Assembly: GCF_023517795.1 (NCBI RefSeq)
Contig: NZ_CP082928.1
Location: 806,001 to 870,000 of the forward strand
DNA length: 64,000 nucleotides
From: Pseudomonas fulva
Lineage (GTDB): Bacteria; Pseudomonadota; Gammaproteobacteria; Pseudomonadales; Pseudomonadaceae
Direction of reading: 5' to 3'
The translations under genes and the position numbers were made by a program. This document shows positions 1 through 8,260 of the stretch, piece by piece; the stretch's first letter is position 1; each line of letters starts with the position of its first letter. Under the pieces are notes generated by a model that had not been told where the DNA came from, searched no databases, and saw only the letters and a list, made by a program, of their open reading frames with translations.

Positions 1-3000
1 CGATGACAATGTGGTCGAAGGCAACAACCTGGTCTTCAACGTCACCCTGAGCAATGCCAGCTCGACGCCGACCGTACTGGCCTTCAACGCGACCGGCACG
101 GCAACCGCCAACGTCGACTACAAGCTGACCGCCCAGAGCTTCAGCAATGGGGTGACCTACGATGCCAATACCGGAAAGATCACCGTACCCGCGGGTGTCA
201 CCAGCTTCTCGGTAACCGTACCGACGCTTGCCGACAACGTAGTGGGCGAGCCGCTGGAAACGGTGAAGCTGGACATCGGCGGCCAGAGCGCCACCGGCGG
301 CATCATCGATGGAACCCCGGATGCCAAGGACGACAGCTACACCAGGATCACCGGTCTCAAAGCCGAATACTACGGCTACAACGACGCGAGCACCGGCGCC
401 GGCAACGATGGCGCCAACCTGACCAACCTGAGCCAGGTTCGCCAGTTCATCGACAGTCACAATCCGGCGGCGACCTTCAATGCCACCAAGCTGGACTACG
501 GCACGTTGAGCAATGCGTCCGGTCTGGGCAACGGCACCAACCTGCAGAATTTCCTGGGTGTGGATGTCGCGTCAGGCAACGGCACCAAGGCCAACTCGCT
601 GTCCACAGACCCGGGCAACACTTCCGACGCCATCATCAAGATGGGTGGCTATATCAACCTGGCTGCCGGTACTTACCAGTTCAAGGTCACGGCCGACGAC
701 GGCTATAGCATCCGCATCAACGGCCAGGTGGTTGCCGAGTTCAACAACATCCAGTCGACCTCCACGGCCACCGGCAAAACGTTCACCATCAGCGAAGCGC
801 AAGCGGGCGCTCAACAGATCGAGATCATCTACTGGGATCAGGGGGGCGATGCGCGCCTGAAGGTCGAGTTGGGCCAGGGCGGCACCTTCAAGGTCGTCGA
901 CTCGGACATGCTCTACCACGTACCAAGCACTTCGAGCCTGGTCGTGGAGTCCGGCGACAGCCTGACGATCGCCGCCAGCACCCTGCTCGGCAACGACACC
1001 GACCCGAATGGCGACGCGCTGTCCATCACCAGCGTGCAGAACGCCAGCAACGGCACGGTCACCCTCAATAACGGTAATGTGGTCTTCACGCCGAAGGCAG
1101 GTTTCTACGGCGACGCCAGCTTCCAGTACACCGTCAGCGATGGCAAGGGCGGCTCCGATATCGCCACCGTCACCCTCAAGGTGAACCAGCCGATGGATAC
1201 CATCCGCGTGGCAGGCAGTGGGGCCAATGACAATGGTGACAATACCATCAGCGGCGGCGCCGGCAACGACGTGCTGCTCGGTGACGCAGGCGGTACGCTG
1301 ACCACCGTTCAACCGGCGACCAACTACAACATCGCCCTGCTCGTCGACACTTCCGGCAGCATGCAGGGTGATCGCATGAGCCTGACCAAGAGTGCACTGT
1401 CGAGCTTCGTGAAAACCTTGGCAGGCCATGACGGCGTGATCAACCTCACCCTGGTCGGCTTCGCTGGCAACGTGACGTTGAGCACCAAGGTGGCTGATTT
1501 GCAGAGTGGCAGCAAACTCGACACGCTGCTGGCGGACATCCAGAAACTCACTGCCAATGGCGGTACCAACTACGAAGCAGCCTTCAAGGAAGCCTCCGCC
1601 TGGTTCGACGCACAGAGCGCTGCCGGCAGCTCCAAGGCGGCCGGCTACGAGAACCTGACGTTCTTCCTGTCCGACGGTGACCCGACTTACTACTACAACG
1701 GCAACACCACCACCCTCAGTGGCAACGGCTCGACTACCAACAACGACGTATTGCTGGGCTCGCTCGACACCTTCAATGTGCTGGCTGGCAAGAGCGCCGT
1801 GCACGCGATCGGTATCGGCTCGGGAATCAGCGAGAAGAACCTCGGCCTGTTCGACAACACCACCGACTCGCCCGCATCCACCTACCTGGCCAATGGCTCG
1901 GCAGCCACGCTGGCCAACTTCAACAACAACACCACCGGCTGGAACAACCTGTCCGCTTGGGAAACCTCAGGCACCGGCAGCGGCAATGGCTCGGTAACCC
2001 GCAGCTCGGACACACTGGTCATTCGCGATACCTGGGGTGGCACACCCGTTACGGCCGCCACACCAACGATGACGGTTGCCGATGGCGCCTTCAGCAGCTT
2101 GAGGTTTGCCTACGGCACGACCGATACCGGTAGCGGCGACACCCTCACCTGGAAACTGCAGCAGTTAGTAAGTGGCGCCTGGGTAGATGTCCAAACAGGC
2201 GGCGGCACTACCGCAGGCAACTGGACGAGCGTTGAAACCTCGGTGGTCGGTGCGGGGACCTATCGCCTGGCGTTCAGTGTCGACGACAAGTCGTTCAATT
2301 TCGGCAATGCCTCGATGTCGATCGACAACATCACCCGCGTGGAATACACCAAGGTGCCGGTGGGCAAGGTCGAGATCGTCAACTCGGCCGATGAACTGTC
2401 GGTGGCCCTGCATGGCGGCTCGAACGCGAATGTGCCGGTAACGGTCGGCAATGACACCATCTCCGGCGGCGATGGCAACGACATCATCTTTGGTGACGTG
2501 ATCAATACCGATGGCCTGAAATGGGGCGTGGATGGCAACCCGGCCAGGCCCGCCGACCTGCATGACGGTGCCGGTGTGAAGGCCCTGGAAACCTTCCTGG
2601 AACTGAAGAGCGGCATCGCACCGAGCAACGCCGACCTGTATGACTACATCCGCGCCAACCACGAGACCTTCAACGTGGCGGGTGATACCCGCGGCGGTGC
2701 GGATAAGCTGTATGGCGGTGGCGGTAACGACATCCTCTACGGCCAGGGCGGCAACGACTTGCTGGTGGGCGGAGCGGGCGACGACATCCTGTTCGGCGGC
2801 GCTGGTGCCGACACCTTCGCCTGGCAGAAAGGCGACTTCGGCAAGGATGTGATCAAGGACTTCAACGTGGCCGAGGGCGACACCCTCGACCTCAGCTCGC
2901 TGCTGCAGGATCACAGCAACAACCTGGACAGCTACCTGAAACTGGTGACGGACAACGGCAGTTCCACCCTGCTGATAAGCACCAAGGGCGAGTTCAACAA

Positions 3001-3127
3001 CGCCGATACCAGCAACCAACAGGTCGCCGCCAAGGCCGACGTGCAGATTGATCTGGGCCAGGCCAGCCTGCCGAGCTATGACATCAACACGCTGATCGCC
3101 AACCACACGATCAAAGTCGACCCATGA
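1..3127 (+). CDS. lapA: LapA-type large RTX adhesin, C-terminal part (5' end outside window)
   Basis: The frame is open to the first base, so this is only the last ~1040 residues of a surface adhesin exported by a type I system. In order, counting from the GTG at 11: a Calx-beta-like repeat (about 1-95), a PA14-like sugar-binding domain (about 115-300, starting GLKAEYYGY), a cadherin/Ig-like segment (about 305-395), a VWA domain with MIDAS motif DTSGS near 446, a second beta-sandwich (about 630-780), RTX nonapeptides (near 414, 817 and 895-937), and a C-terminal secretion signal after GGAGADTF. In Lap systems the uncleaved N-terminus anchors the protein in the outer membrane and LapG releases it. 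lapD and lapG lie just downstream, which supports the LapA role. A Tyr/Asp/Asn/Thr/Gly-rich composition fits a calcium-binding exoprotein. Confidence 0.9.
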   Translation, partial: DDNVVEGNNLVFNVTLSNASSTPTVLAFNATGTATANVDYKLTAQSFSNGVTYDANTGKITVPAGVTSFSVTVPTLADNVVGEPLETVKLDIGGQSATGGIIDGTPDAKDDSYTRITGLKAEYYGYNDASTGAGNDGANLTNLSQVRQFIDSHNPAATFNATKLDYGTLSNASGLGNGTNLQNFLGVDVASGNGTKANSLSTDPGNTSDAIIKMGGYINLAAGTYQFKVTADDGYSIRINGQVVAEFNNIQSTSTATGKTFTISEAQAGAQQIEIIYWDQGGDARLKVELGQGGTFKVVDSDMLYHVPSTSSLVVESGDSLTIAASTLLGNDTDPNGDALSITSVQNASNGTVTLNNGNVVFTPKAGFYGDASFQYTVSDGKGGSDIATVTLKVNQPMDTIRVAGSGANDNGDNTISGGAGNDVLLGDAGGTLTTVQPATNYNIALLVDTSGSMQGDRMSLTKSALSSFVKTLAGHDGVINLTLVGFAGNVTLSTKVADLQSGSKLDTLLADIQKLTANGGTNYEAAFKEASAWFDAQSAAGSSKAAGYENLTFFLSDGDPTYYYNGNTTTLSGNGSTTNNDVLLGSLDTFNVLAGKSAVHAIGIGSGISEKNLGLFDNTTDSPASTYLANGSAATLANFNNNTTGWNNLSAWETSGTGSGNGSVTRSSDTLVIRDTWGGTPVTAATPTMTVADGAFSSLRFAYGTTDTGSGDTLTWKLQQLVSGAWVDVQTGGGTTAGNWTSVETSVVGAGTYRLAFSVDDKSFNFGNASMSIDNITRVEYTKVPVGKVEIVNSADELSVALHGGSNANVPVTVGNDTISGGDGNDIIFGDVINTDGLKWGVDGNPARPADLHDGAGVKALETFLELKSGIAPSNADLYDYIRANHETFNVAGDTRGGADKLYGGGGNDILYGQGGNDLLVGGAGDDILFGGAGADTFAWQKGDFGKDVIKDFNVAEGDTLDLSSLLQDHSNNLDSYLKLVTDNGSSTLLISTKGEFNNADTSNQQVAAKADVQIDLGQASLPSYDINTLIANHTIKVDP

Positions 3128-3134
3128 CAGGCCA

Positions 3135-3164
3135 ATGCCCCGCCACACTTTCGTGGCGGGGCAT
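3135..3164 (+). terminator. Hairpin after the adhesin gene
   Basis: A perfect 12-bp stem (ATGCCCCGCCAC at 3135-3146, complement at 3153-3164) with a 6-nt loop begins 8 bases after the adhesin stop codon. It has no T-tract, so it may act as a terminator or as an mRNA 3' end stabiliser. Confidence 0.6.
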
Positions 3165-3165
3165 C

Positions 3166-3221
3166 AGGGTCTGTTGACGTTTCCGTGCGAGCCGCGTTTC
3201 CGCGAAACGTCAACAGACCCT
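3166..3221. repeat. Long inverted repeat, MITE/REP-like
   Basis: Arms of 18 bp (3166-3183 and 3204-3221, beginning AGGGTCTGTTGACG) are perfect reverse complements around a 20-bp centre that is itself partly palindromic (CGCG motifs). It sits between the adhesin terminator and the next gene. The form suggests a dispersed intergenic repeat, but copy number cannot be judged from this window. Confidence 0.6.
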
Positions 3222-3254
3222 ATGCTGTAGCAGACAGGTTTATCGGAGAAGGCC

Positions 3255-3593
3255 GTGTTCTACATAAAACGTAATGCCGAAGGCGAGCTGCTGCGCGTGC
3301 AGCCCGAACCCTTCGATGGAATGAACGGCGAGCTGCCGGCCGATAGCGAAGAAGCCCGGGCCTGGTTTTCCAACCAGAACGTGGAAAGCAGCCTGCTGCA
3401 ACTCAAGCAGAGCGACCTGGACATGATCCGCGTACTCGAGGACTTGATCGACGTGCTGATCAAGAAGGGCGTGGTGCGTATCACCGACCTCCCGGAAGCC
3501 GCCCAGAGCAAACTGATGGGCCGCAGCCGAGCGCGCGATGCGCTCGGCGGCATGAACCGTTTGATCAACGACGAAGAGCGCGGCCTGATCTGA
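3255..3593 (+). CDS. Conserved hypothetical protein next to lapD
   Basis: A 112-residue soluble protein with a GTG start at 3255, preceded by GGAGAAGG. It has no signal peptide or membrane segment. The N-terminus (MFYIKRNAEGELLRVQPEPF) looks like a short beta hairpin, and the rest is acidic and helical. I recall related proteins beside lap genes in other pseudomonads, sometimes mislabelled as tryptophan synthase beta-like; nothing here supports that enzyme. The stop codon abuts the convergent lapD stop with no gap. Function unknown. Confidence 0.7.
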   Translation: MFYIKRNAEGELLRVQPEPFDGMNGELPADSEEARAWFSNQNVESSLLQLKQSDLDMIRVLEDLIDVLIKKGVVRITDLPEAAQSKLMGRSRARDALGGMNRLINDEERGLI

Positions 3594-5525
3594 TCAGGCC
3601 CAGGCGGCCGGCTCGCTGAACAGACGTCCCTGCACACCGCTCACCCCCATCGTGCGCAGCACTTCCCACTCCCCACGGGTTTCCACCCGCTCGGCGATCA
3701 ATGGCAAGTCGATGCTGTTGGCCGCGCGCTGCATGGCCTCGATGAACAGGCGCTTGTCGCTCTCCTGATCGATGCCGCGGATAAAGCTGCCGTCCACCTT
3801 CAGGTAGGCCAGGCCCAGCTTGGCCAGGTTGCCGATCATGCTGAAGCGCCCACCGAAGTGCTGCAGACCAAGCTCGACGCCGAGACTGCGCAGCTTGCGG
3901 GCGATCGCCTCGAGCTCCGTGGAACCCGGCAACTGGCCTTCGTCCAGCTCCAGAATCAGACGGCCGCTGGCCGCCGGATTCAGGCGCAGGCGCTCGTAGA
4001 CCTGCTGCAGGGCCAGCGGATCACGCACGGTGATGCCCGACAAACTCAGTGCCACCGGCCCTTCGTGATTGGCGAGCTGCGCCAGCAAGGCGTCGAGCAT
4101 CACCAGATCCAGGCGAGCGGTCCAGCCGAAGCGCTCCAGCCACGGCAGGAACTGGCCGGCCGGAATGGTCTCGCCATGCTCGTCGAGCAAACGCGCCAGC
4201 ACCTTGTTATGCAGCACCTGAGCAGGGTCGGCAGCGTTGACCACCGGCTGCACGTATTGCAGGAAACGCCCTTGCTCCAGGGCGCTGTCCAGCAGGCGGT
4301 GCCAATCGTTGCGCTCGTTGTTGGCCGCTGCCTGCTGACGGTGCTCGACGAACGCCCAGTGGCTGCGGCCGTTGCTGACGGCCTCGGCCAGTGCGGCATC
4401 CAGCGCGTTGTAGAGCTCGCTGCTGCTCGCCCCCGGCGCGAAGGTGGTGATGCCGATATGGGCTACCGGCGAGCAATCACTGGCACCGGTCTGCTGCAGC
4501 GACAGCAGTGCGCTGCACAGCTGCTCAGCCAATTGCTCGGCTTCATGACGATCGATGCCACCGGCCAGCACGGCGAATTCGCCGCCGCGGTTACGCGCCA
4601 GCAGAAAGCGCCCCTGACTGACCTGCTGCAGCTGCTCGGCCACCGCCTTGAGCAATTGGTCGGTACGCTGCCCGCCGATACGCTGGTTCAGCCCGATCAG
4701 GTCGTTGACCCGCAACAGCATCAGCACACCGCTGCTGGCCCGCTCCTCTCCGGTCAGGCGGGCCTGCAGGTCGAGGTCGAAATAGCGACGGTTGGCCAGG
4801 CCGGTCAGGCTGTCCTGGTAGGCTTCGGCGTGCAGCTTCTCGCTGCGCGAGGCTTCCTCGTCGAACAGCGTCTTGAGCTTCTCCACCATCTGATTCATGG
4901 CATTGACCACCCGGCGAAACTCGGGCGTGCGCGGCAGGTTCGGCGCGCTGAGAAACTCGCGGCGGGCGATGGCGTTGGACTGCTCGACCATGTATTCCAG
5001 CGGGCGCAGCTGGCGCTTGAGCAGCAGCACGCCAAGGGTGATGCACAGCAGGCTGATCAGCGCCAGCCACAGGAAGGTGGCGTAGGCGGTCTGCCACAAT
5101 TTGGCGATGGCGAAATACGGGTGGCTGACCACCTCGACACGCGCCGCCTGATTCCAGCCGTCACTGACGATGGCGTCGCCCTGGGCCGGCGCCAGGTCCA
5201 CCAGATCGGCGAACCACTGCGGTGCACCACGGCCCAGGCTCGGCCCGGAGCGCTCGACCAGCACCTTTTCATCCGGGCCGATCACCCGGATGCTCTCGAA
5301 ATAGCCACTGTCGAAAATCGAGCTGACCATCAGTTCCAGCATCGCCGGGTCGTCCAGGTGCGAGCCGAGCGACAGGCCCAGTGCCGTCGCCGCGTCCTGC
5401 GCGTGGGAGCGCAGCTGGTTGACCTGCTGCTCGCGCGAGCTCTCCACGTTGACCACGACGCTGCCGGCGAAACTCACCAGCATCAGCACGCAGATGGCGA
5501 CACACAACTGCTTGAACAGTGACAT
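3594..5525 (-). CDS. lapD: LapD, c-di-GMP receptor controlling adhesin release
   Basis: A 643-residue inner-membrane protein, close to the ~648 of P. fluorescens LapD. TM1 is about 5-27, a periplasmic domain about 28-150 contains Trp124 in SDGWN (equivalent of the LapG-contacting Trp125), and TM2 is about 151-170. A HAMP segment, a degenerate GGDEF domain (RGGEF at 313-317) and a degenerate EAL domain (KVLARL at 441-446 in place of EVL) follow. LapD has lost enzyme activity: the EAL domain binds c-di-GMP and the periplasmic domain then sequesters LapG, keeping the adhesin on the surface. I use the ATG at 5525 rather than an upstream in-frame ATG because translation from it gives the expected MSLFKQL start and TM1. 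It follows lapG by 20 bp, probably in one transcript. Confidence 0.95.
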   Translation of the reverse strand: MSLFKQLCVAICVLMLVSFAGSVVVNVESSREQQVNQLRSHAQDAATALGLSLGSHLDDPAMLELMVSSIFDSGYFESIRVIGPDEKVLVERSGPSLGRGAPQWFADLVDLAPAQGDAIVSDGWNQAARVEVVSHPYFAIAKLWQTAYATFLWLALISLLCITLGVLLLKRQLRPLEYMVEQSNAIARREFLSAPNLPRTPEFRRVVNAMNQMVEKLKTLFDEEASRSEKLHAEAYQDSLTGLANRRYFDLDLQARLTGEERASSGVLMLLRVNDLIGLNQRIGGQRTDQLLKAVAEQLQQVSQGRFLLARNRGGEFAVLAGGIDRHEAEQLAEQLCSALLSLQQTGASDCSPVAHIGITTFAPGASSSELYNALDAALAEAVSNGRSHWAFVEHRQQAAANNERNDWHRLLDSALEQGRFLQYVQPVVNAADPAQVLHNKVLARLLDEHGETIPAGQFLPWLERFGWTARLDLVMLDALLAQLANHEGPVALSLSGITVRDPLALQQVYERLRLNPAASGRLILELDEGQLPGSTELEAIARKLRSLGVELGLQHFGGRFSMIGNLAKLGLAYLKVDGSFIRGIDQESDKRLFIEAMQRAANSIDLPLIAERVETRGEWEVLRTMGVSGVQGRLFSEPAAWA

Positions 5526-5545
5526 GCACAACTCCTCGCTACGCC

Positions 5546-6253
5546 TTAAGGAAACCCTTCGGCGCGCATCTTCTTCAACAAATCCTGCCAGCGCGAAAGG
5601 CGCTTGCTGTCGCCCACCTGCTTGCCGCCGGCCGGCCCGGGCACCCACAGCCCCTCGGCATTGAAGGCATACACGGGCACCAGGTCACGCCGCTCGGTAG
5701 CGGGCTCGATGGCATCGATCAGGTTATCCAGGACCAGCGGTACCGAGGTGGGGGTCGGGTAATAGGTCAGCACCATATGTGCCTGGTTCAGGCGCACCGC
5801 CTTGACGTAGGTGATGCGCAGCTTGTCGCTCGGCACGCCGAGCTCACGCAGGCTGAAGTACTTGGCGATGGCGTAATCTTCGCAATCGGCGGCGCCGCGC
5901 ATCAGCGCTTCTACAGGCGTCGCCCAGTAGTCGGCAACGCCCCAGATTTGCTGGTCGTCACGAAAGCGCAGCTGCAGATTGAAGAACCGGTTCACGGCCT
6001 TGAGCTGGTCGGCTTCGGGGGCGTTGCGCTGCTCGTCGAGCAGCCGTTGCCAGGCATCGATGCGCGGTTTGCCGGCGCCCAACGGCCCATACAGTTGCTC
6101 GGCACGGGTGGCGATACGCTGGAAATCCCACTGCGCCTGCAGGCCGCCGGCCACCAGCGCCAGGGCGAGCAGCCACGCCACCAGCAACGGCCAGCGATAA
6201 CGAAGGGAGATAACGCCAGAACCGCCGATTGGCACGACAATGCTTCCAGACAC
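5546..6253 (-). CDS. lapG: LapG, periplasmic calcium-dependent cysteine protease
   Basis: A 235-residue bacterial transglutaminase-like cysteine protease with a signal-anchor/signal sequence (about 22-40). The catalytic triad reads Cys124 (ADCEDY), His159 (QAHMVL) and Asp176 (VLDNL). LapG cuts a di-alanine site near the N-terminus of LapA when LapD is not bound to c-di-GMP, releasing cells from the surface. The N-terminal LapA target site lies outside this window. The start is the GTG at 6253; a second GTG at codon 7 is possible, and neither has a convincing ribosome binding site. First gene of a lapG-lapD unit. Confidence 0.93.
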   Translation of the reverse strand: MSGSIVVPIGGSGVISLRYRWPLLVAWLLALALVAGGLQAQWDFQRIATRAEQLYGPLGAGKPRIDAWQRLLDEQRNAPEADQLKAVNRFFNLQLRFRDDQQIWGVADYWATPVEALMRGAADCEDYAIAKYFSLRELGVPSDKLRITYVKAVRLNQAHMVLTYYPTPTSVPLVLDNLIDAIEPATERRDLVPVYAFNAEGLWVPGPAGGKQVGDSKRLSRWQDLLKKMRAEGFP

Positions 6254-6320
6254 GCAACGCCGTCATGGTGCGGCGCGGGCACGCAAAAAACAATTGCCAG
6301 ATGCCATTACAGGCGACGAA

Positions 6321-6354
6321 CGTGCCGATGCGCACTGCGGTGCGCATCGGCACG
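6321..6354 (-). terminator. Hairpin between the lipoprotein gene and lapG
   Basis: A perfect 14-bp stem (6321-6334 with 6341-6354, CGTGCCGATGCGCA) and a 6-nt loop lie immediately after the stop of the leftward lipoprotein gene. There is no T-tract, so it is probably a weak terminator that insulates lapGD. Confidence 0.6.
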
Positions 6355-6358
6355 GCTG

Positions 6359-6817
6359 TCAGCGCACGCGCTCGGGCATGCCCTGAATGCGCCGCGGTGC
6401 CTCGCGCTGCTGCCAGTGCGGCGGCGAATAGCGCTGGCGCTGCTGTTGCTGGTAGTGATGGCGCTGCCCTTCCCAACCTGGCCGCGGCGCCGGGCGGTAG
6501 TCACGGCGATTGCGATCATGGCGGCCGTAATAGCGTTGGTCATAGCCCGGCGGGTGGTAATAGCGCGGTGGCGGTGGCGGTGCGTAATAGCCGCGAGGCG
6601 GCGGAGAGTAATGGCCGGATGGTGGATAGCGGCGGTCGTAGCGGCGATCCTCGTAAACGTAGACGCGCGGCGCACCGTATACCTCGGTGCGCTCCACATA
6701 GGTGCCTGGGTGGTACTGGCGTTCGTAGTAGCGGTTGCCATAACGACTGTCGCCGTACACGGCGCAACCGGTCAGCGAGAAACCCAACAACGCGACGAGC
6801 ATGGATTTACGAATCAT
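6359..6817 (-). CDS. Small Tyr/Pro/Arg-rich lipoprotein
   Basis: A 152-residue predicted lipoprotein: signal peptide MIRKSMLVALLGFSLTGC with lipobox LTGC (Cys18). The mature part is low complexity, rich in Tyr, Pro, Arg, Gln and His (for example PPPPPRYYHPPGY). The ATG at 6817 is chosen because AAGGAGG lies just upstream and translation gives a clean signal peptide; the open frame continues further upstream without such signals. It resembles the many small PXPV/YXXR-type outer-membrane or envelope lipoproteins. Function unknown; the position beside lapG may be chance. Confidence 0.75.
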   Translation of the reverse strand: MIRKSMLVALLGFSLTGCAVYGDSRYGNRYYERQYHPGTYVERTEVYGAPRVYVYEDRRYDRRYPPSGHYSPPPRGYYAPPPPPRYYHPPGYDQRYYGRHDRNRRDYRPAPRPGWEGQRHHYQQQQRQRYSPPHWQQREAPRRIQGMPERVR

Positions 6818-7153
6818 GGGCGGCCTCCTTCGACCGCGGATCACGCACCGGCGGCTGCCGGTACCGGGGTGTCCCCAGCGCATCAGACAATCTCGGCGAC
6901 GGCGAATCCGCTCCACTCGTCGACCAGTCGCTACAAATCATTTCGGCGTATCGCCTTGATCATCCATAGCGCGCCGAAAGCGAGCGCGGCGCACCACCCG
7001 CGCACCAGCACGGCGCAACTATTTGCCATGCGATGCCAGGTCGTGCGCTACAACAATGCTTCACGGCCGCTGGCACGATCCTCGCTTAGCCAGATTCGTG
7101 CAGGAATTTCCTTGGCCCTGGCCAGGACTGTGGCATCACAACTTGCAATAGCC
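6818..7153. other. Intergenic region with divergent promoters upstream of riboswitch 1
   Basis: No gene is evident in these 336 bases. The left end carries the lipoprotein ribosome binding site. Toward the right lie two direct GCACCA half-sites (6991-6996 and 7002-7007, similar to NtrC half-sites) and a -24/-12-like element at 7071-7085, annotated separately. Confidence 0.5.
7071..7085 (+). promoter_or_regulatory. Candidate sigma-54 (-24/-12) promoter of transporter unit
   Basis: TGGCACGATCCTCGC matches the sigma-54 pattern TGGCAC-N5-TTGC except for one base in the -12 box, with the required 10 bases between GG and GC. It lies 68 bp before the riboswitch start. An almost identical element sits at the same distance before riboswitch 2. 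Sigma-54 control would suit a nitrogen-scavenging pathway. Confidence 0.55.
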
Positions 7154-7247
7154 GACTAGGGTTCCGGTTCGCCAGCGACAGGTGAATGACTGGTCCGAGA
7201 GTTGGCGACCTCCGAGGAGGTTACACGGCGGGACAAAAGCCCGGGAG
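7154..7247 (+). promoter_or_regulatory. Guanidine-I riboswitch (ykkC class), copy 1
   Basis: The leader contains the hallmark ykkC blocks in order: ACTAGGGTTCCGG (7155-7167), TGGTCCGAGAG (7191-7201), and ACACGGCGGGACAAAAGCCC (7223-7242) followed by GGGAGA. This aptamer class binds guanidinium and switches on export or degradation genes. It precedes the ABC permease and ATPase genes. No clear T-tract terminator is seen downstream, so the mode of control is not evident. Confidence 0.93.
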
Positions 7248-7311
7248 AACGCGCCCCAGCCATGGGACATGCCGCGCCCCCCTGCCCGCCCTTTCTCGAA
7301 CTGGAGGTCCT

Positions 7312-7434
7312 ATGCCCACGCCCCGTCTCTTCTCCGTTCTCGCCGCGGGTCCCGTGGCAGCCCCCGCATTCGGCAGACGGTCAGCTTTGCCACGCCTGGT
7401 TCAGATCGCCACCTCGCCACTGCAACACTCATAA
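7312..7434 (+). pseudogene. Short ORF, probable remnant of a binding-protein gene start
   Basis: A 40-codon ORF (MPTPRLFSVLAAGPVAAP...) starts at an ATG with a strong GGAGGT. The stretch ACTGGAGGTCCTATGC closely matches the ribosome binding site and start of the binding-protein gene after riboswitch 2 (ACTGGAGGTTCCAATGC), and the translation begins like a signal peptide before losing sense and stopping 10 bp before the permease ATG. I read it as the decayed 5' end of a second substrate-binding protein gene. It could instead be a functional leader peptide coupled to permease translation. Confidence 0.4.
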
Positions 7435-7444
7435 CGAGATCGCC

Positions 7445-8260
7445 ATGCGCCTGATCAACCGACATCCCGACCGGGCCGGCCGCCTGCTGTTGGTGTTACT
7501 GCCCTTCGCCCTGCTGCTGTTCGCCTATTTCACCGGCTCGGCGCAGCGCCTGGCGGACAACCCCAACGACAAGCTGCTGCCCAGCGCCAGCCAGATGATC
7601 GCTGCCGTCGACCGTCTGGCCTTCACCGAAGACAAACGCACCGGCGAATACGCCCTCTGGCAGGACACCACGTCGAGCCTGACGCGCCTTGGCATGGGGA
7701 TCGGCATCGCGGCCGTGCTGGGTCTGTGCCTGGGTATCGCGGCCGGCATTGTGCCGCTGCTACGGGCGCCGCTGTCACCGCTGCTCACCGTGTTGTCGAT
7801 GGTGCCGCCGCTGGCGATCTTGCCGATCCTGTTCATCGTCTTCGGTCTCGGCGAATTGTCCAAGGTGATGCTGATCGTCATCGGCATCACCCCGATCCTC
7901 GCCCGCGACCTGGAGCAGCGCGCCCGGGAAATCCCCCAGGAACTGCTGATCAAGGCCCAGACCCTCGGCGCCAGCACCTGGACACTGATCCTGCGGGTGG
8001 TGCTGCCGCAACTGCTACCGCGCCTGCTGATCGCCCTGCGCCTGGTGCTGGGATCGGCCTGGCTGTTCCTGATCGCCGCCGAGGCCATCGCCAGTACCGA
8101 CGGCCTGGGCTATCGAATTTTCCTGGTGCGCCGCTACATGGCCATGGACGTGATCCTGCCGTACGTGGTGTGGATCACCCTGCTCGCCTGGCTGATGGAC
8201 CTGGGCCTGCGCCAACTCACCCGGCTGTGCTTTCCCTGGTACGAGGGGGCCAAGGCATGA
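7445..8260 (+). CDS. ABC transporter permease (guanidine/urea-carboxylase-linked)
   Basis: A 271-residue inner-membrane permease of the nitrate/sulfonate/taurine (BPD_transp_1) class. An N-terminal membrane segment (about 13-30) is followed by a periplasmic stretch and about five more segments; the EAA-like loop falls around QTLGASTWTLILRVVLPQL. I start at the ATG at 7445 because the longer open frame upstream only reads through the riboswitch. Its ATPase partner overlaps its stop by 4 bp. Regulation by riboswitch 1 implies import of guanidine or a guanidine compound; the family itself is usually annotated as urea/nitrate-type. Confidence 0.85.
   Translation: MRLINRHPDRAGRLLLVLLPFALLLFAYFTGSAQRLADNPNDKLLPSASQMIAAVDRLAFTEDKRTGEYALWQDTTSSLTRLGMGIGIAAVLGLCLGIAAGIVPLLRAPLSPLLTVLSMVPPLAILPILFIVFGLGELSKVMLIVIGITPILARDLEQRAREIPQELLIKAQTLGASTWTLILRVVLPQLLPRLLIALRLVLGSAWLFLIAAEAIASTDGLGYRIFLVRRYMAMDVILPYVVWITLLAWLMDLGLRQLTRLCFPWYEGAKA

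Noticed and set aside
572..1804. 410-codon leftward frame in the adhesin gene
   Set aside because: Antisense of RTX/VWA coding sequence; no family features.
2694..2822. CRISPR-like or tandem DNA repeat
   Set aside because: The periodicity is from RTX nonapeptide codons in the adhesin. No CRISPR array is seen anywhere in the window.
3858..5522. 554-codon rightward open frame opposite lapD
   Set aside because: Gln/His-rich antisense shadow of lapD.
7130..7150. TGGCAT...TTGCAA as the sigma-54 promoter before riboswitch 1
   Set aside because: Spacing between GG and GC is 11 rather than 10, and the equivalent before riboswitch 2 has the same fault; the elements at 7071 and 11507 fit better.
5519..7159. 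546-codon rightward open frame across lapG and the lipoprotein gene
   Set aside because: Antisense to lapG and a lipoprotein gene with clear motifs; low-complexity translation.
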